This document shows, piece by piece, positions 18,389 through 27,343 of a DNA stretch of 64,000 nt; the first letter of the stretch is position 1; the number at the start of each line of letters is the position of its first letter. Source of the DNA: Saccharicrinis sp965230625 (GTDB lineage: Bacteria; Bacteroidota; Bacteroidia; Bacteroidales; Marinilabiliaceae); the NCBI GenBank assembly GCA_965230625.1, contig CBDDLL010000001.1:744001-808000 (forward strand). Direction: 5' to 3'. A model generated the notes under the pieces. It did not search any database. It was not told where the DNA came from and saw nothing but the letters and a program-made list of their open reading frames with translations. Made by a program: the position numbers and the translations under genes.

Positions 18389-18808
18389 TTACACTGCCCA
18401 CTCATTTACATATACCCATGCACTTTTTAAGGCCAAAAAGGTAAATAAAGCAATTACAAGCCATAAAATCCATTGATACATTTTTATTAAAGCACCTTTA
18501 ATATTGCAAGTTAGTACAGTTATAAAGTGTACTACTCCGAATATTAGATAATTACCTCCAATAAAACCTAAAACAAGCAATGGATCAAAAAAACAACCAC
18601 TCCCTCTAATTCCAATCATTGATAATATAAAAGATGATAGAACCAAAAAAAAGGAGAAATAGTAGAATAAAAGCCTAAAAGCAATTTTTAAAGACTCATC
18701 TATTTCATGCTTTAAAATTGATTTAAGGTATTTGTTTAAACCTACCGTAAAATGCAATATAGTAGCTATTGTAGCAAAAGCTCCTGCAATAATTGAGAAT
18801 ATATTCAT
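18389..18808 (-). CDS. Small hypothetical membrane protein, four helices
   Basis: This 139-residue protein has about four membrane helices (about 4-24, 45-68, 76-98 and 110-132). The N-terminus (IAGAFATIATILHFTVGLNKYL) resembles small, uncharacterised four-helix membrane proteins seen in many genomes. No catalytic motif is present. It is transcribed alone and divergently from the next gene. The function is not recognised. Confidence 0.65.
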   Translation of the reverse strand: MNIFSIIAGAFATIATILHFTVGLNKYLKSILKHEIDESLKIAFRLLFYYFSFFLVLSSFILSMIGIRGSGCFFDPLLVLGFIGGNYLIFGVVHFITVLTCNIKGALIKMYQWILWLVIALFTFLALKSAWVYVNEWAV

Positions 18809-18901
18809 GCCTCTAAAATTTGATTTCTTTTATTAGCTAAAACTACCAATTTATAAATGTTTTTACGAACTTTAATATACTTAACTGATACCTTTTACTT
18901 T

Positions 18902-19366
18902 ATGACCATTGAGATTGACAACAATAAATTTACTATCCGACTATATAAAAAAGTAGCTTACTTTAAAGCTATAGGTATGCACGGACAACAGGAAGCTGAT
19001 TTCTTTAGAAATTTGGTAACCCAAATGTTAGAAAAATACCCGCATCAACAATTTGGATCATTATGCAATTTTAAAGAGCTTTCATTATCTGATCCCAATG
19101 CTGCCTCTGATATTAATAAAACTATTAAAAAAATTAGTGATAGTGTTGATTACATGTGTAATGCAATTGTTATAAAGCCGAAATTTTTCGAAATAATTAA
19201 AGCTTTTGTTTTCTCTTTCTATTTAAGAAACATACAAATAAAAACTAAAATATTTTATTCAGAAATTGAAGCTATAAAATGGATTGAGGGTTTTGGATTT
19301 GATATGGAAGATATTAAAAACTACATACAGGAAGATGTTAATAATAAAAGTAAAATTAATATATAA
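18902..19366 (+). CDS. Hypothetical STAS/SpoIIAA-like protein
   Basis: This protein has about 154 residues and an alternating beta/alpha pattern. MTIEIDNNKFTIRL..AYFKAIG opens it and a C-terminal stretch reads EIEAIKWIEGFGF, reminiscent of the SpoIIAA-like or STAS-like proteins that cover single domains. The frame could start at 18857, but the extra 15 residues are hydrophobic and unlike the family, so I prefer the ATG at 18902. There are no neighbours in the same unit. The fold call is an inference from pattern only. Confidence 0.55.
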   Translation: MTIEIDNNKFTIRLYKKVAYFKAIGMHGQQEADFFRNLVTQMLEKYPHQQFGSLCNFKELSLSDPNAASDINKTIKKISDSVDYMCNAIVIKPKFFEIIKAFVFSFYLRNIQIKTKIFYSEIEAIKWIEGFGFDMEDIKNYIQEDVNNKSKINI

Positions 19367-19502
19367 CCAATAATCGTAAGTTTCTACCAAATAAATATTA
19401 AAATAAATTTATTTTATAGTATAAACAAATCAATTATTTATTTAACAATGTTAATAATCATTACAAAAATTTATTGCTTAAACTAAAACGCATGTAAATA
19501 GC

Positions 19503-19510
19503 TATATTTG
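19503..19510 (+). promoter_or_regulatory. -7 promoter element of the transporter gene
   Basis: TATATTTG fits the Bacteroidota TAnnTTTG consensus, 24 bases before the transporter ATG. No TTG is present at the expected -33 distance, so the call rests on the -7 box and position alone. Confidence 0.45.
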
Positions 19511-19534
19511 CAATCCTAATCAGTAATAATTATT

Positions 19535-21127
19535 ATGGAATACTTACAACAAGGTTACTTTGCGCTATTTGTTATAATATGTATAGGCTATATAATTGGA
19601 AATGCAAAAATTAAAGGTATTTCTCTTGATATTTCTGCAATAATATTTGTAGCCTTAGTTTTTGGTCATTATGGAGTAGTAATGCCATCAATTATTGAAA
19701 AACTTGGACTTATTCTTTTTGTATATACTATTGGTATTCAAGCAGGACCAGGTTTCTTTGATTCTTTTAAAAAACAAGGGCGTACATTAGTTGTAATGGC
19801 TACAGTTGTAATTATTTCTGCCTCTTTATTAACTTATTTATCCATTATTTTTTTTGATATTGATGTACCTGTTGCTATCGGACTGTTAACCGGAGCTTTA
19901 ACTAGTACTCCTGGTTTGGCTGCTGCAATTGAAAGTACTGGATCAACTGGCGTATCCATAGGTTATGGTATTGCATACCCATTTGGAGTTATAGGTGTTA
20001 TTTTGTTTGTTCGATTATACCCAAAATTTACAAGAACTAACCTTAAAAAGGCCGAAGAAGAGTATGAACAATCGACTGAAGAAAACTTTCCTGATATTCT
20101 TTACAAACACTTTATTGTTGAAAATGACAATATTGTAGGAAAATCAATAGGCGAATTAAGAGTACGAACTATGACACAAGGTGTTATTTCTCGTGTAAAA
20201 ACCAATGGTGAACCTCAGGTTCCTTCTTCAAAAACGGTATTAAATAAGGGTGATCTCATTAAAGCAGTTGGAACAGAAGATGCTCTTAAAAAAGTTCAGC
20301 TTTTAATAGGTAACGAAACCAAAGAAGAAATACCTCTAAAGCAAGGGTATGAAATTCAAAGTATACTAGTATCTAACCATAATGTGGTTAATAAAACCAT
20401 AAAAGAAATTTATCAATGGACTGCTACGTACCATGTTACAATAACAAGAGTTAGACGATCGGGTATTGATATTACCCCAACTCCTAACTTACGTTTACAA
20501 ATGGGTGATAAAATTAAAATTTCATGTAGTAAAGCACATATGCAAATGGTTACCAAAATATTTGGTGGCAACAGTAAAAAGCTATCTGATACTAACTTTT
20601 TCCCAATTGCTACAGGTATTGTGCTTGGTTTCTTTTTAGGTAAGTTTTCTCTTAATTTCGGAAATTCATTTACCTTTTCGTTAGGTTTAACAGGAGGTGT
20701 ACTTACAGTTGCAATGTTATTAAGCCGTATTGGTAAAACAGGGCCAATAATATGGTCTATGTCGGGTGGAGCCAACCAATTACTCCGAACACTAGGTTTA
20801 ATGTTTTTTTTAGCGGGTGTAGGAACAAAAGCAGGAGCTCATATTGTAGAAACTTTTAATCAATATGGTTTTACATTGTTTTTGGTTGGTGGAGTACTTA
20901 CATTATTACCTATGATTATTGGAACAGCTATTGCACAGTTAGTTTTTAAAGTTAATGTATTATCCATGCTAGGTGCGCTTACAGGTTCTATGACCAGTAC
21001 TCCAGGACTTGCTGCTGTTGATCCTATGACCGAAACTAATGCACCATCCATTGCATATGCTACAGTATATCCGGTAGCAATGGTGTTATTGATTATATGT
21101 GTTCAAATTCTGGCATCTTTAGGCTAA
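19535..21127 (+). CDS. AspT/YidE/YbjL-type antiporter with two TrkA-C domains
   Basis: This inner-membrane transporter belongs to the aspartate:alanine exchanger superfamily. Its two homologous membrane halves (about residues 1-175 and 355-530) carry matching motifs: TGALTSTPGLAAAIE in the first and TGSMTSTPGLAAVDP in the second. Two cytoplasmic TrkA-C (RCK_C) domains (about 185-270 and 272-350) sit between them and probably bind a regulatory ligand. The length of 530 is normal. Substrate cannot be told from sequence. It converges on the aminotransferase-like gene with a 6-base gap. Confidence 0.88.
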   Translation: MEYLQQGYFALFVIICIGYIIGNAKIKGISLDISAIIFVALVFGHYGVVMPSIIEKLGLILFVYTIGIQAGPGFFDSFKKQGRTLVVMATVVIISASLLTYLSIIFFDIDVPVAIGLLTGALTSTPGLAAAIESTGSTGVSIGYGIAYPFGVIGVILFVRLYPKFTRTNLKKAEEEYEQSTEENFPDILYKHFIVENDNIVGKSIGELRVRTMTQGVISRVKTNGEPQVPSSKTVLNKGDLIKAVGTEDALKKVQLLIGNETKEEIPLKQGYEIQSILVSNHNVVNKTIKEIYQWTATYHVTITRVRRSGIDITPTPNLRLQMGDKIKISCSKAHMQMVTKIFGGNSKKLSDTNFFPIATGIVLGFFLGKFSLNFGNSFTFSLGLTGGVLTVAMLLSRIGKTGPIIWSMSGGANQLLRTLGLMFFLAGVGTKAGAHIVETFNQYGFTLFLVGGVLTLLPMIIGTAIAQLVFKVNVLSMLGALTGSMTSTPGLAAVDPMTETNAPSIAYATVYPVAMVLLIICVQILASLG

Positions 21128-21133
21128 AACAAG

Positions 21134-22291
21134 CTATAAACTCTTTAATCTGGTAGCAGCCTCTACAATAGCTTCATCAGATACAGATAAGTTTACTCTT
21201 AAGTACTTTGTTTTGCTTTTCTGATGATAGTAAAAGGATATTGGTATTGTAGCTAAGTCATGATCTCGTATTAAAGATTGAGCAATATCAATATCTGATT
21301 TTTCTTTTTGTGATTTATATGTAATCAACTGAAAATATGTTCCTTTACTAGGAATTGCTTCAATATTTGAATCTTCAATTAAACTCAGGAATAAATCCCG
21401 CTTTTTTTGGTAAAGTAATGCTAAGTCTTTAAAATTATTGTTGTTAATTAAATAATCAGATATGGCCATCTGATAAGGTAAGTTAATTCCTTCACCTACA
21501 ATGGCAATTACTTTCCTTATTTCTTTCATTAACTTCTCCGAGGCCAGGCAATATCCAATATGCCAATTAGGAATATTTAATGTCTCGTTAAACGATGATA
21601 TAATAACACTTCTTTCTCTTAAAATTGGATAAAGAGCTATACTTTGATGCATTTCTCCATCAAACACAATATGTTCAAACGATTCATCACTTAATAAAAC
21701 TATATTGGTTCCGTTAAGTATTTTTTGCAGCCTTATCATATCAAGTTCTGAGAGAGTTGAACCTGTTGGAAAATGCGGACTGTTAATTATGATCATGCGG
21801 GTTTTTGATGTAATTAACTTTTGAACATCTTCCCATTGAACACGAAAATCAGGAGCTTTTAACGAAACATATATAGGTCTTGCTCCAGTTATTTTAATCG
21901 CTGAATCATAACTTTTATGCGCAGGTTCAAAAACCAATACTTCATCTCCTTCCTTTAGCAAGGCAATAATAGTGGCAAAAACACTTTGTTTTACACCAGC
22001 TGTAATTGTTACTTCCGTCTCTGGATTATATAAATGATCATATAATCTGGAAGTTTTATTTGCTATAGAATTTCTCAGTTCAAATAAACCAAAATTAGGT
22101 GATGCCAAATTAGCATTAGGCAATATATGCTTCTTTAGAAATTCCTCTAAATCATTACTACATGGAATTTGCGAATGATTTTCGGCAAGATTTAATAAAG
22201 CTGCTTCTCGGGCATAACTTACTATGGTTTTAGCCGAAGTTAAATGATCTGTATTATGTGTTATCATATCAAAAGATCGTTCAAGTAACAA
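21134..22291 (-). CDS. Aminotransferase-fold protein lacking the PLP lysine
   Basis: The protein aligns end to end with class I/II aminotransferases of the methionine/kynurenine type: TAGVKQS, GDEVLVFEPAHKSYDSAI, NSPHFPTGS, LLSDESFEHIVFDG, NWHIGYC and a C-terminal LRVNLS with the substrate-binding Arg. Three PLP contacts are changed. The usual FGKT Schiff-base Lys is Glu236 (SSFNETL), the NPHNPTG Asn is Phe174, and the DEVYEH Tyr is Phe205. The Asp at about 202 remains. The frame is intact, so it is likely a maintained protein without transaminase activity, perhaps binding or regulatory. An alternative start lies 8 codons in. Confidence 0.85.
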   Translation of the reverse strand: MLLERSFDMITHNTDHLTSAKTIVSYAREAALLNLAENHSQIPCSNDLEEFLKKHILPNANLASPNFGLFELRNSIANKTSRLYDHLYNPETEVTITAGVKQSVFATIIALLKEGDEVLVFEPAHKSYDSAIKITGARPIYVSLKAPDFRVQWEDVQKLITSKTRMIIINSPHFPTGSTLSELDMIRLQKILNGTNIVLLSDESFEHIVFDGEMHQSIALYPILRERSVIISSFNETLNIPNWHIGYCLASEKLMKEIRKVIAIVGEGINLPYQMAISDYLINNNNFKDLALLYQKKRDLFLSLIEDSNIEAIPSKGTYFQLITYKSQKEKSDIDIAQSLIRDHDLATIPISFYYHQKSKTKYLRVNLSVSDEAIVEAATRLKSL

Positions 22292-22476
22292 GTTTGGTTA
22301 ACAAAAGTTATTTAATAAAATTATTTATACGTCCCTCACGTTGTTCTAAGCTATAAACTATTGATATTATATATTTTATACTTAAACTATAAATACAATT
22401 TACAAAAGTTTTTGTAATATATAAGTCGAAAATGAGTATTTGGTTTAAAATAAAAGGGATAAAAGTGTTTTTTTAA

Positions 22477-23211
22477 CTATCGGAATATATCCTTTAATAC
22501 TTCAAAGGACTTAATATTAGAAAATCCCGAAAGATGTAAATGATAGTAATCCAACATTTTCTCTATAAATTGAGTTCTTTGTTCTCCACTTAATGCAAGC
22601 TGATCTAATTGCTCAACTCTTAAATTCTTCAGCTTAATTAATATATCAGTTTCCGAACTATTCATATATTGATGATGTTCGGGTATATTACCTTGAAAAA
22701 TACCGGTTTTCATATTAAAAAAAACTCCGTTTTCTTCATCAGTATAGTGTGGATAAAATCCTAATAATTGTGTTAACCTAAATAAAAAGAATAAATGAAA
22801 ATTCTGAACTCCATTAATTTCCGTATCAAGAATTGAAATTGAATGATGTAAAAACTCATATAATCCATCAACAGATTTATCCTCTTGTTTAAGTGCTTTA
22901 TTTAGTACTTCGGCTATAAAAAATGCCATACTACGTCTAACAGATTCAAAAGGAATAAGGGAAAATGGCATGATAACTTTAAAATCTTTAATTCGATGAA
23001 TTGTTTTTTTATCGTTATGATACACATCTAAATCAACTAAGGTTAATGGCTGTAAAAAAATAGTTTTTCCCTTACTCTTTTTACTCCTCACCTGGTTAAT
23101 CATATATGATTGTAAACCCAGTTTTTTAGTGTAAATATGCGATATTATACTACTTTCTGCATACCGGGTATAATTAAGAACAATTCCTTGCGTAGATTCT
23201 AGCATATGCAA
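22477..23211 (-). CDS. recO: DNA repair protein RecO
   Basis: This is a recombination mediator of the RecFOR pathway that loads RecA on SSB-coated DNA. The N-terminal OB fold reads QGIVLNYTRYAESSIISHIYTKKLG. The helical C-terminal domain includes FFLFRLTQLLGFYPHY and lacks the zinc-binding cysteines found in some RecO proteins. The 244-residue length is normal. A second ATG two codons in is equally plausible. It stands alone, with about 185 bases between it and the aminotransferase-like gene. Confidence 0.88.
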   Translation of the reverse strand: MHMLESTQGIVLNYTRYAESSIISHIYTKKLGLQSYMINQVRSKKSKGKTIFLQPLTLVDLDVYHNDKKTIHRIKDFKVIMPFSLIPFESVRRSMAFFIAEVLNKALKQEDKSVDGLYEFLHHSISILDTEINGVQNFHLFFLFRLTQLLGFYPHYTDEENGVFFNMKTGIFQGNIPEHHQYMNSSETDILIKLKNLRVEQLDQLALSGEQRTQFIEKMLDYYHLHLSGFSNIKSFEVLKDIFR

Positions 23212-23221
23212 TTATTTAGCA

Positions 23222-23229
23222 CAAAAATA
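23222..23229 (-). promoter_or_regulatory. -7 promoter element of recO
   Basis: On the minus strand this reads TATTTTTG, a match to TAnnTTTG, 11 bases ahead of the recO ATG. No correctly spaced -33 TTG was found. Confidence 0.4.
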
Positions 23230-23278
23230 CAATTATTAAGCTAATGTGTATTACGTACTTTTATAAACCTTATAATGT

Positions 23279-24718
23279 CTACATTGCTAAATTTAAATGA
23301 ATATATAATCCATTTACTCCAAACTTGTTTATAGAATAATTAACAGACAAAACTTTATCATAGTAGGTAACTAAATCGAGTCCTACACCAAAACTATGTA
23401 AAAAAGAGTTACTTAGCGTATTTGTAACATCAGGATTTTCTTTATAAACATAGCCTATATCTGTAAAAGCTTTTAAATACAGTGCATAATGTATTTTAGA
23501 AAACTGATTTATATTGATAAAGTTTAAATATGCCGTTTTTGTTGGTATTAACTCAAATGAGATTTTTTGTTTACTATAAGTAAAACTTGAACCGTCTATT
23601 ACATTATATTCATATCCATTTAAAAACTCTTTAAATCCTAATTCTGAGTTAATTATAAAAGGTTTTCTTTCTGCTGTATTTAATTTACCCCCTACATTCC
23701 AACCATAGTAAAAGCGTTTTGAAATATTACCATATTGATGATATTTAAGATTAATACTAAAATTAGAATATTCATTACTAATTAATCCCAAACCACTTTG
23801 TAATACAGTGGCTTCAATCATATTTCCTTTTAATGGATATACCTTACAATCTCTTTTATCCAAATTATAGCCATATCCTAAAGTAAAATATAATAGTGAT
23901 GTATTTCCATCAAGCAGGTAATTTGGATTTAATGCTGCCAATGTATCATTAATATGAAACGAATTATACCCTAATATTAAATGGTGCCTATGAATAAAAT
24001 TATGTCTGTATGTTAAAAATAACCTTGAAGACCATTTTTGCTGAATAAAAGAATTTTCGAGCTTAATATTAACAGGTTGATTATTTAAAATATTATAAGC
24101 TACCTGATTATTGCCATGGTAGTTTATCACTGCCCCCCAACCCAATCGATTATTTAAATCGGCAGATCTATAAAATAACTCTACCTGGTTTAAATAACCC
24201 ATCCTGAGTTTTACCTTAAAAGTCTCATTAAGTCCCCTAAAATTCTCTCTTTTTAAGTAAATACCATAATTAACTCGCGCCCAATCACCATTTTCTAAAA
24301 AGGAGCTAAAATTTCTATCTGCTTGTTCAAATATGGGCAATGCCCAAAAATACCAGCGTTCGTCAACTTTTACTTCAATATCTATTTGGTTATTCGATAC
24401 TAACCAATAATTAATATACACAAAGTTGAATAAGGAAGTATTTTGAAGATTTTGTCTTGATTTACCTACAAAATCGTAAAGTTTATTAGTTGGTATTTTA
24501 CTTTGTTCTTTAAATAGTAACTCATTTAATATCACCTTTGGCTTAGTTTTTTTATTTCCTGAAATATATATTTTGGAAACAACTAATGTATCTTCTGCTT
24601 TTGAAAGATCAATTGCAAGGGTTTTATCACTTGCGTGTAAATGTGATACACAAAAACAATAAAAAAACAATACTGTTAATTTCAAATTTTTATAGTTCCA
24701 AAACTCAACCAACTTCAC
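23279..24718 (-). CDS. BamA/TamA-family outer-membrane barrel with one POTRA domain
   Basis: This is an outer-membrane protein of the Omp85 superfamily. A signal peptide (hydrophobic core VLFFYCFCVSH) is followed by one POTRA-like domain (about 44-120, VSKIYISGNKKTKPKVILNE...VDERWYF) and a barrel of about 340 residues rich in alternating aromatic/polar strands (YGIYLKRENFRGLNETFKVKL, LTYRHNF, LGYGYNLDKRD). The single POTRA makes it much smaller than BamA itself, so it is not the core assembly subunit. It lies 15 bases downstream of the CBS protein gene and is probably co-transcribed with it. Confidence 0.82.
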   Translation of the reverse strand: MKLVEFWNYKNLKLTVLFFYCFCVSHLHASDKTLAIDLSKAEDTLVVSKIYISGNKKTKPKVILNELLFKEQSKIPTNKLYDFVGKSRQNLQNTSLFNFVYINYWLVSNNQIDIEVKVDERWYFWALPIFEQADRNFSSFLENGDWARVNYGIYLKRENFRGLNETFKVKLRMGYLNQVELFYRSADLNNRLGWGAVINYHGNNQVAYNILNNQPVNIKLENSFIQQKWSSRLFLTYRHNFIHRHHLILGYNSFHINDTLAALNPNYLLDGNTSLLYFTLGYGYNLDKRDCKVYPLKGNMIEATVLQSGLGLISNEYSNFSINLKYHQYGNISKRFYYGWNVGGKLNTAERKPFIINSELGFKEFLNGYEYNVIDGSSFTYSKQKISFELIPTKTAYLNFININQFSKIHYALYLKAFTDIGYVYKENPDVTNTLSNSFLHSFGVGLDLVTYYDKVLSVNYSINKFGVNGLYIHLNLAM

Positions 24719-24733
24719 AAAACTTTAAAAGTT

Positions 24734-25399
24734 TTATACGCTTAGATACCTAATTAAGGCATCATAATTTTTCTTAACAATTTCATCAACAGTATTATGT
24801 TCTGAATATGAGGCAGTAACCGTATAATCGTATCGATCGAAGGCTCTAAGGACAGGTGTAATATCTTCTCTATTTAATTTAATTGTAATCTTTAAAGTCT
24901 CATCAAGTTCTTCCTGACTCACATAAAAACTAAGCACCTTAGTATCTGAATCTTCAATTATTCTGGCAATTTCAGAAATAGAATAATCATAAGATGGTAC
25001 TTCAATTTCAACAATTCCACCAGGAGTATGCACGGCAATTAGATCAGCATAGTTTTTAAGTAAATCTGTTTGAGTGATTAAACCCAGGTACTCTTTCTTT
25101 TCAGAAAGCACTGGAATAACTGTTAATTGTAGCCTTGAAGCTATTTCAATAACCGAATAAATATGCTGATTATAAAATACATAAGGAGCAATAAGAGATA
25201 ACTTATGGTTTTCTAATGGTTCCTCTGGCTTATTTAAATCGTAAATGTCAGTATCAGTAATCACTCCTAAAAATTCCTTATTATTAACAATAGGAAGATG
25301 AGATACTCTAAAAACCTCCATCCAATTAAGAGCATCTAAACCCGAATCGGAAGTTTTTAAAGCTGGAACTAAATCTGATATTAAATCTTTTGCTAACAT
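24734..25399 (-). CDS. CBS-domain pair protein with ACT-like C-terminus
   Basis: This cytoplasmic protein has two CBS domains (about residues 1-55 and 70-125; motifs HLPIVNNKEFLGVITDTDIYDL and VIPVLSEKKEYLGLITQTDLL) and a C-terminal ACT-like region. CBS pairs usually sense adenine nucleotides. The frame could begin at 25435, but MLAKDLIS at 25399 matches the family N-terminus. It is divergent from pdxJ, an arrangement seen in Bacteroidota, where a NAD kinase gene often follows. Here a BamA-like gene follows instead. Confidence 0.83.
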   Translation of the reverse strand: MLAKDLISDLVPALKTSDSGLDALNWMEVFRVSHLPIVNNKEFLGVITDTDIYDLNKPEEPLENHKLSLIAPYVFYNQHIYSVIEIASRLQLTVIPVLSEKKEYLGLITQTDLLKNYADLIAVHTPGGIVEIEVPSYDYSISEIARIIEDSDTKVLSFYVSQEELDETLKITIKLNREDITPVLRAFDRYDYTVTASYSEHNTVDEIVKKNYDALIRYLSV

Positions 25400-25436
25400 A
25401 TAACACTTTAAAGAAATACTCTTAAATTTGCCCACT

Positions 25437-25463
25437 TTAGGAGAGAGATTAATTTCCTCCTAA
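25437..25463. promoter_or_regulatory. Inverted repeat in the CBS/pdxJ divergent region
   Basis: TTAGGAG (25437-25443) and CTCCTAA (25457-25463) form a perfect 7-bp inverted repeat in the leader of the CBS gene. It could be an operator or a leader hairpin. No function can be assigned. Confidence 0.35.
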
Positions 25464-25581
25464 TTATATATACGGTGCAGGAATAAATTTAGATTCATAA
25501 ATTTAAACAATCAAATATATTATTAGTTTATTTTTCTATTTTTAGACTAACTGCCTATGTACTATGATAAAATAATAGCAA

Positions 25582-26298
25582 ATGACTAAATTAAGTGTAA
25601 ACATCAATAAGATAGCCACTTTACGTAATTCAAGAGGTGGTGATTTACCTAACGTTGTAAAGTCAGCAATTGATGTTCAAAAATTTGGTGCTGATGGAGT
25701 TACTGTGCACCCACGTCCTGATGAAAGACATATTCGTTATCAAGATATACTTGATATTAAGCCAATTATAAAAACAGAATTTAATATAGAAGGTTATCCC
25801 TCTACTAATTTCATAGATTTAGTTAAAAAAGTTAAACCACACCAGGTTACTTTAGTTCCAGATCCCCCTGAAGCACTCACATCCAATGCTGGTTGGGATA
25901 CTATTAAGAATCAATCTTTTTTACAAGAGATAATCTCAGAATTTAGTGAGGCAGGAATTCGAACTTCAATTTTTATTGATACCGATTTAAAAAATATTGC
26001 TAATGCAGCAAAAACTAATACCGACAGGGTAGAGTTATATACCGAACCTTATGCTGCAACATTTAGTAAAAATAAAAATGCAGCTGTTGCACCTTTTGTT
26101 GCTGCTGCAGAAATGGCTAAAAAAGTAGGATTAAAGGTAAATGCCGGACATGATTTAAATCTAGATAATTTAAAATTCTTCTCAGAGAAAATTCCTTTTT
26201 TAGCAGAAGTTTCCATTGGTCATGCCCTTATTTGTGATGCAATTTATATAGGATTAGAAAAAACCGTTCAACTTTATCATCAACAATTGGTTAAATAA
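25582..26298 (+). CDS. pdxJ: Pyridoxine 5'-phosphate synthase
   Basis: It condenses 3-amino-2-oxopropyl phosphate with deoxyxylulose 5-phosphate to make pyridoxine phosphate, the last step of de novo vitamin B6 synthesis. The TIM barrel starts LSVNINKIATLRNSRGG. It carries GADGVTVHPRPDERHI, a QVTLVPD segment, an ELYTEPYA stretch, and the GLKVNAGHDLNL and EVSIGHALI loops. The length of 238 is normal. It is followed by an alpha/beta hydrolase gene with a hairpin spanning the stop codon. Confidence 0.96.
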   Translation: MTKLSVNINKIATLRNSRGGDLPNVVKSAIDVQKFGADGVTVHPRPDERHIRYQDILDIKPIIKTEFNIEGYPSTNFIDLVKKVKPHQVTLVPDPPEALTSNAGWDTIKNQSFLQEIISEFSEAGIRTSIFIDTDLKNIANAAKTNTDRVELYTEPYAATFSKNKNAAVAPFVAAAEMAKKVGLKVNAGHDLNLDNLKFFSEKIPFLAEVSIGHALICDAIYIGLEKTVQLYHQQLVK

Positions 26299-26319
26299 CT
26301 AAATTCTATTTTAGTTATT
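26294..26319 (+). terminator. Hairpin across the pdxJ stop codon
   Basis: AATAACTAAA (26294-26303) and TTTAGTTATT (26310-26319) are perfect complements. The pdxJ TAA is in the left arm and a short A/T tract follows. It may be a weak terminator or attenuator between pdxJ and the next gene, 13 bases downstream. Confidence 0.5.
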
Positions 26320-26331
26320 AAAAGCATTACT

Positions 26332-27141
26332 ATGAAACTTTTTTTTCGTGAACTAGGTTCAGGAGATTCAAACTTAATAATTATTCATGGTTTATATGGA
26401 TCATCTGATAACTGGATTAGTATAGCCCGAATGCTAGAAGATAAGTTTCATATTTTTATTATAGATCAACGAAATCATGGCCAATCTCCTCATAATGAAG
26501 CAATAAACTATAACTTAATGGCCAATGATTTAAAAGATTTTATGATAGAACAGAAGTTAGAGAAAGCCATTGTAATGGGTCATTCAATGGGTGGTAAAAC
26601 AGCAATGGCTTTTGCACTTCAAAATCCTTCTTTAATTGACAAACTTGTTGTTTTAGATATTGCACCTAAATCATACGGTAGTTTTAGCAATTATGCTCAA
26701 ATAACTAATGATCACAGAGCAATCATTAACGGGATTCTTTCTATTAATCCATCAGAACATAATTCCAGAAGTTCTATTGATAAAGCTTTAGCGAATGCAG
26801 TACCTAACGATATGGTGCGTTCCTTTTTGCTTAAAAATGTAGGAAGGGATAATGATAAGAACTTACATTGGAAATTAAATATTAAAGCTATTTCTGATCA
26901 TTTAGACGATATAATGAATGGTGTTGATGTATTTGATACAGAAGATGTATTTCCGGATGATAAAACAGTTGTATTTATAAGAGGAGCTAAATCACCTTAT
27001 ATCCAAAATGAAGATATGCAGCAAGTAAGAAAGTACTTTCCTTCTGCTCAATTAGCTGATATACCTAATGCTGGTCATTGGTTACATGCCGAACAAACTG
27101 AATTATTTATTAAAACAGTTCGATATTTTTTAAACGTTTAG
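26332..27141 (+). CDS. Alpha/beta hydrolase, YbfF-like esterase
   Basis: This is a cytoplasmic esterase-type hydrolase. HGLYGSSDNW supplies the oxyanion region and DQRNHGQSPH is the family-typical strand-4 loop. The nucleophile elbow is GHSMGGK (Ser in GHSMG), and the catalytic His lies in NAGHWLH near the C-terminus. The length of 269 fits YbfF-like thioesterase/esterases. Substrate unknown. It lies 33 bases after pdxJ, separated by a hairpin, so expression may be partly coupled. Confidence 0.85.
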   Translation: MKLFFRELGSGDSNLIIIHGLYGSSDNWISIARMLEDKFHIFIIDQRNHGQSPHNEAINYNLMANDLKDFMIEQKLEKAIVMGHSMGGKTAMAFALQNPSLIDKLVVLDIAPKSYGSFSNYAQITNDHRAIINGILSINPSEHNSRSSIDKALANAVPNDMVRSFLLKNVGRDNDKNLHWKLNIKAISDHLDDIMNGVDVFDTEDVFPDDKTVVFIRGAKSPYIQNEDMQQVRKYFPSAQLADIPNAGHWLHAEQTELFIKTVRYFLNV

Positions 27142-27153
27142 TTATTGTAATTT

Positions 27154-27317
27154 AAGAAACTGTTTAAGTTTTATCCTTCGGTTTATTTTGGCGACTTAAG
27201 CCCTCATATTTCTGCAAAATTTCTTTAAATAGCGATGCTATTCGCATCAATTTTGGCTCATCTGAGAACTTAATTCTCTCAAAATAAATCGAAGGATAAA
27301 ATTTAAACAGTTTCTAA
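27154..27317. mobile_element. MITE-like foldback element, copy 2
   Basis: This 164-bp copy keeps long terminal inverted repeats. The left end GAAACTGTTTAAGTTTTA (plus TCCTTCGGTTTATTTTG inward) matches the complement of the right end over about 35 bases with three mismatches. TAA directly flanks both ends. The centre holds GATGC-TATTC-GCATC, so the RNA or single strand would fold into one long hairpin. It lies between convergent genes, where it could also act as a terminator. No open reading frame is present. Confidence 0.82.
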
Positions 27318-27343
27318 GTTCTTACTAAAATTCAACAAAAGCT

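Noticed and set aside
21134..22291. Calling the aminotransferase-like gene a pseudogene
   Set aside because: The frame is open for 385 codons with no stop or shift and many conserved blocks; three residue changes at the PLP site do not show decay.
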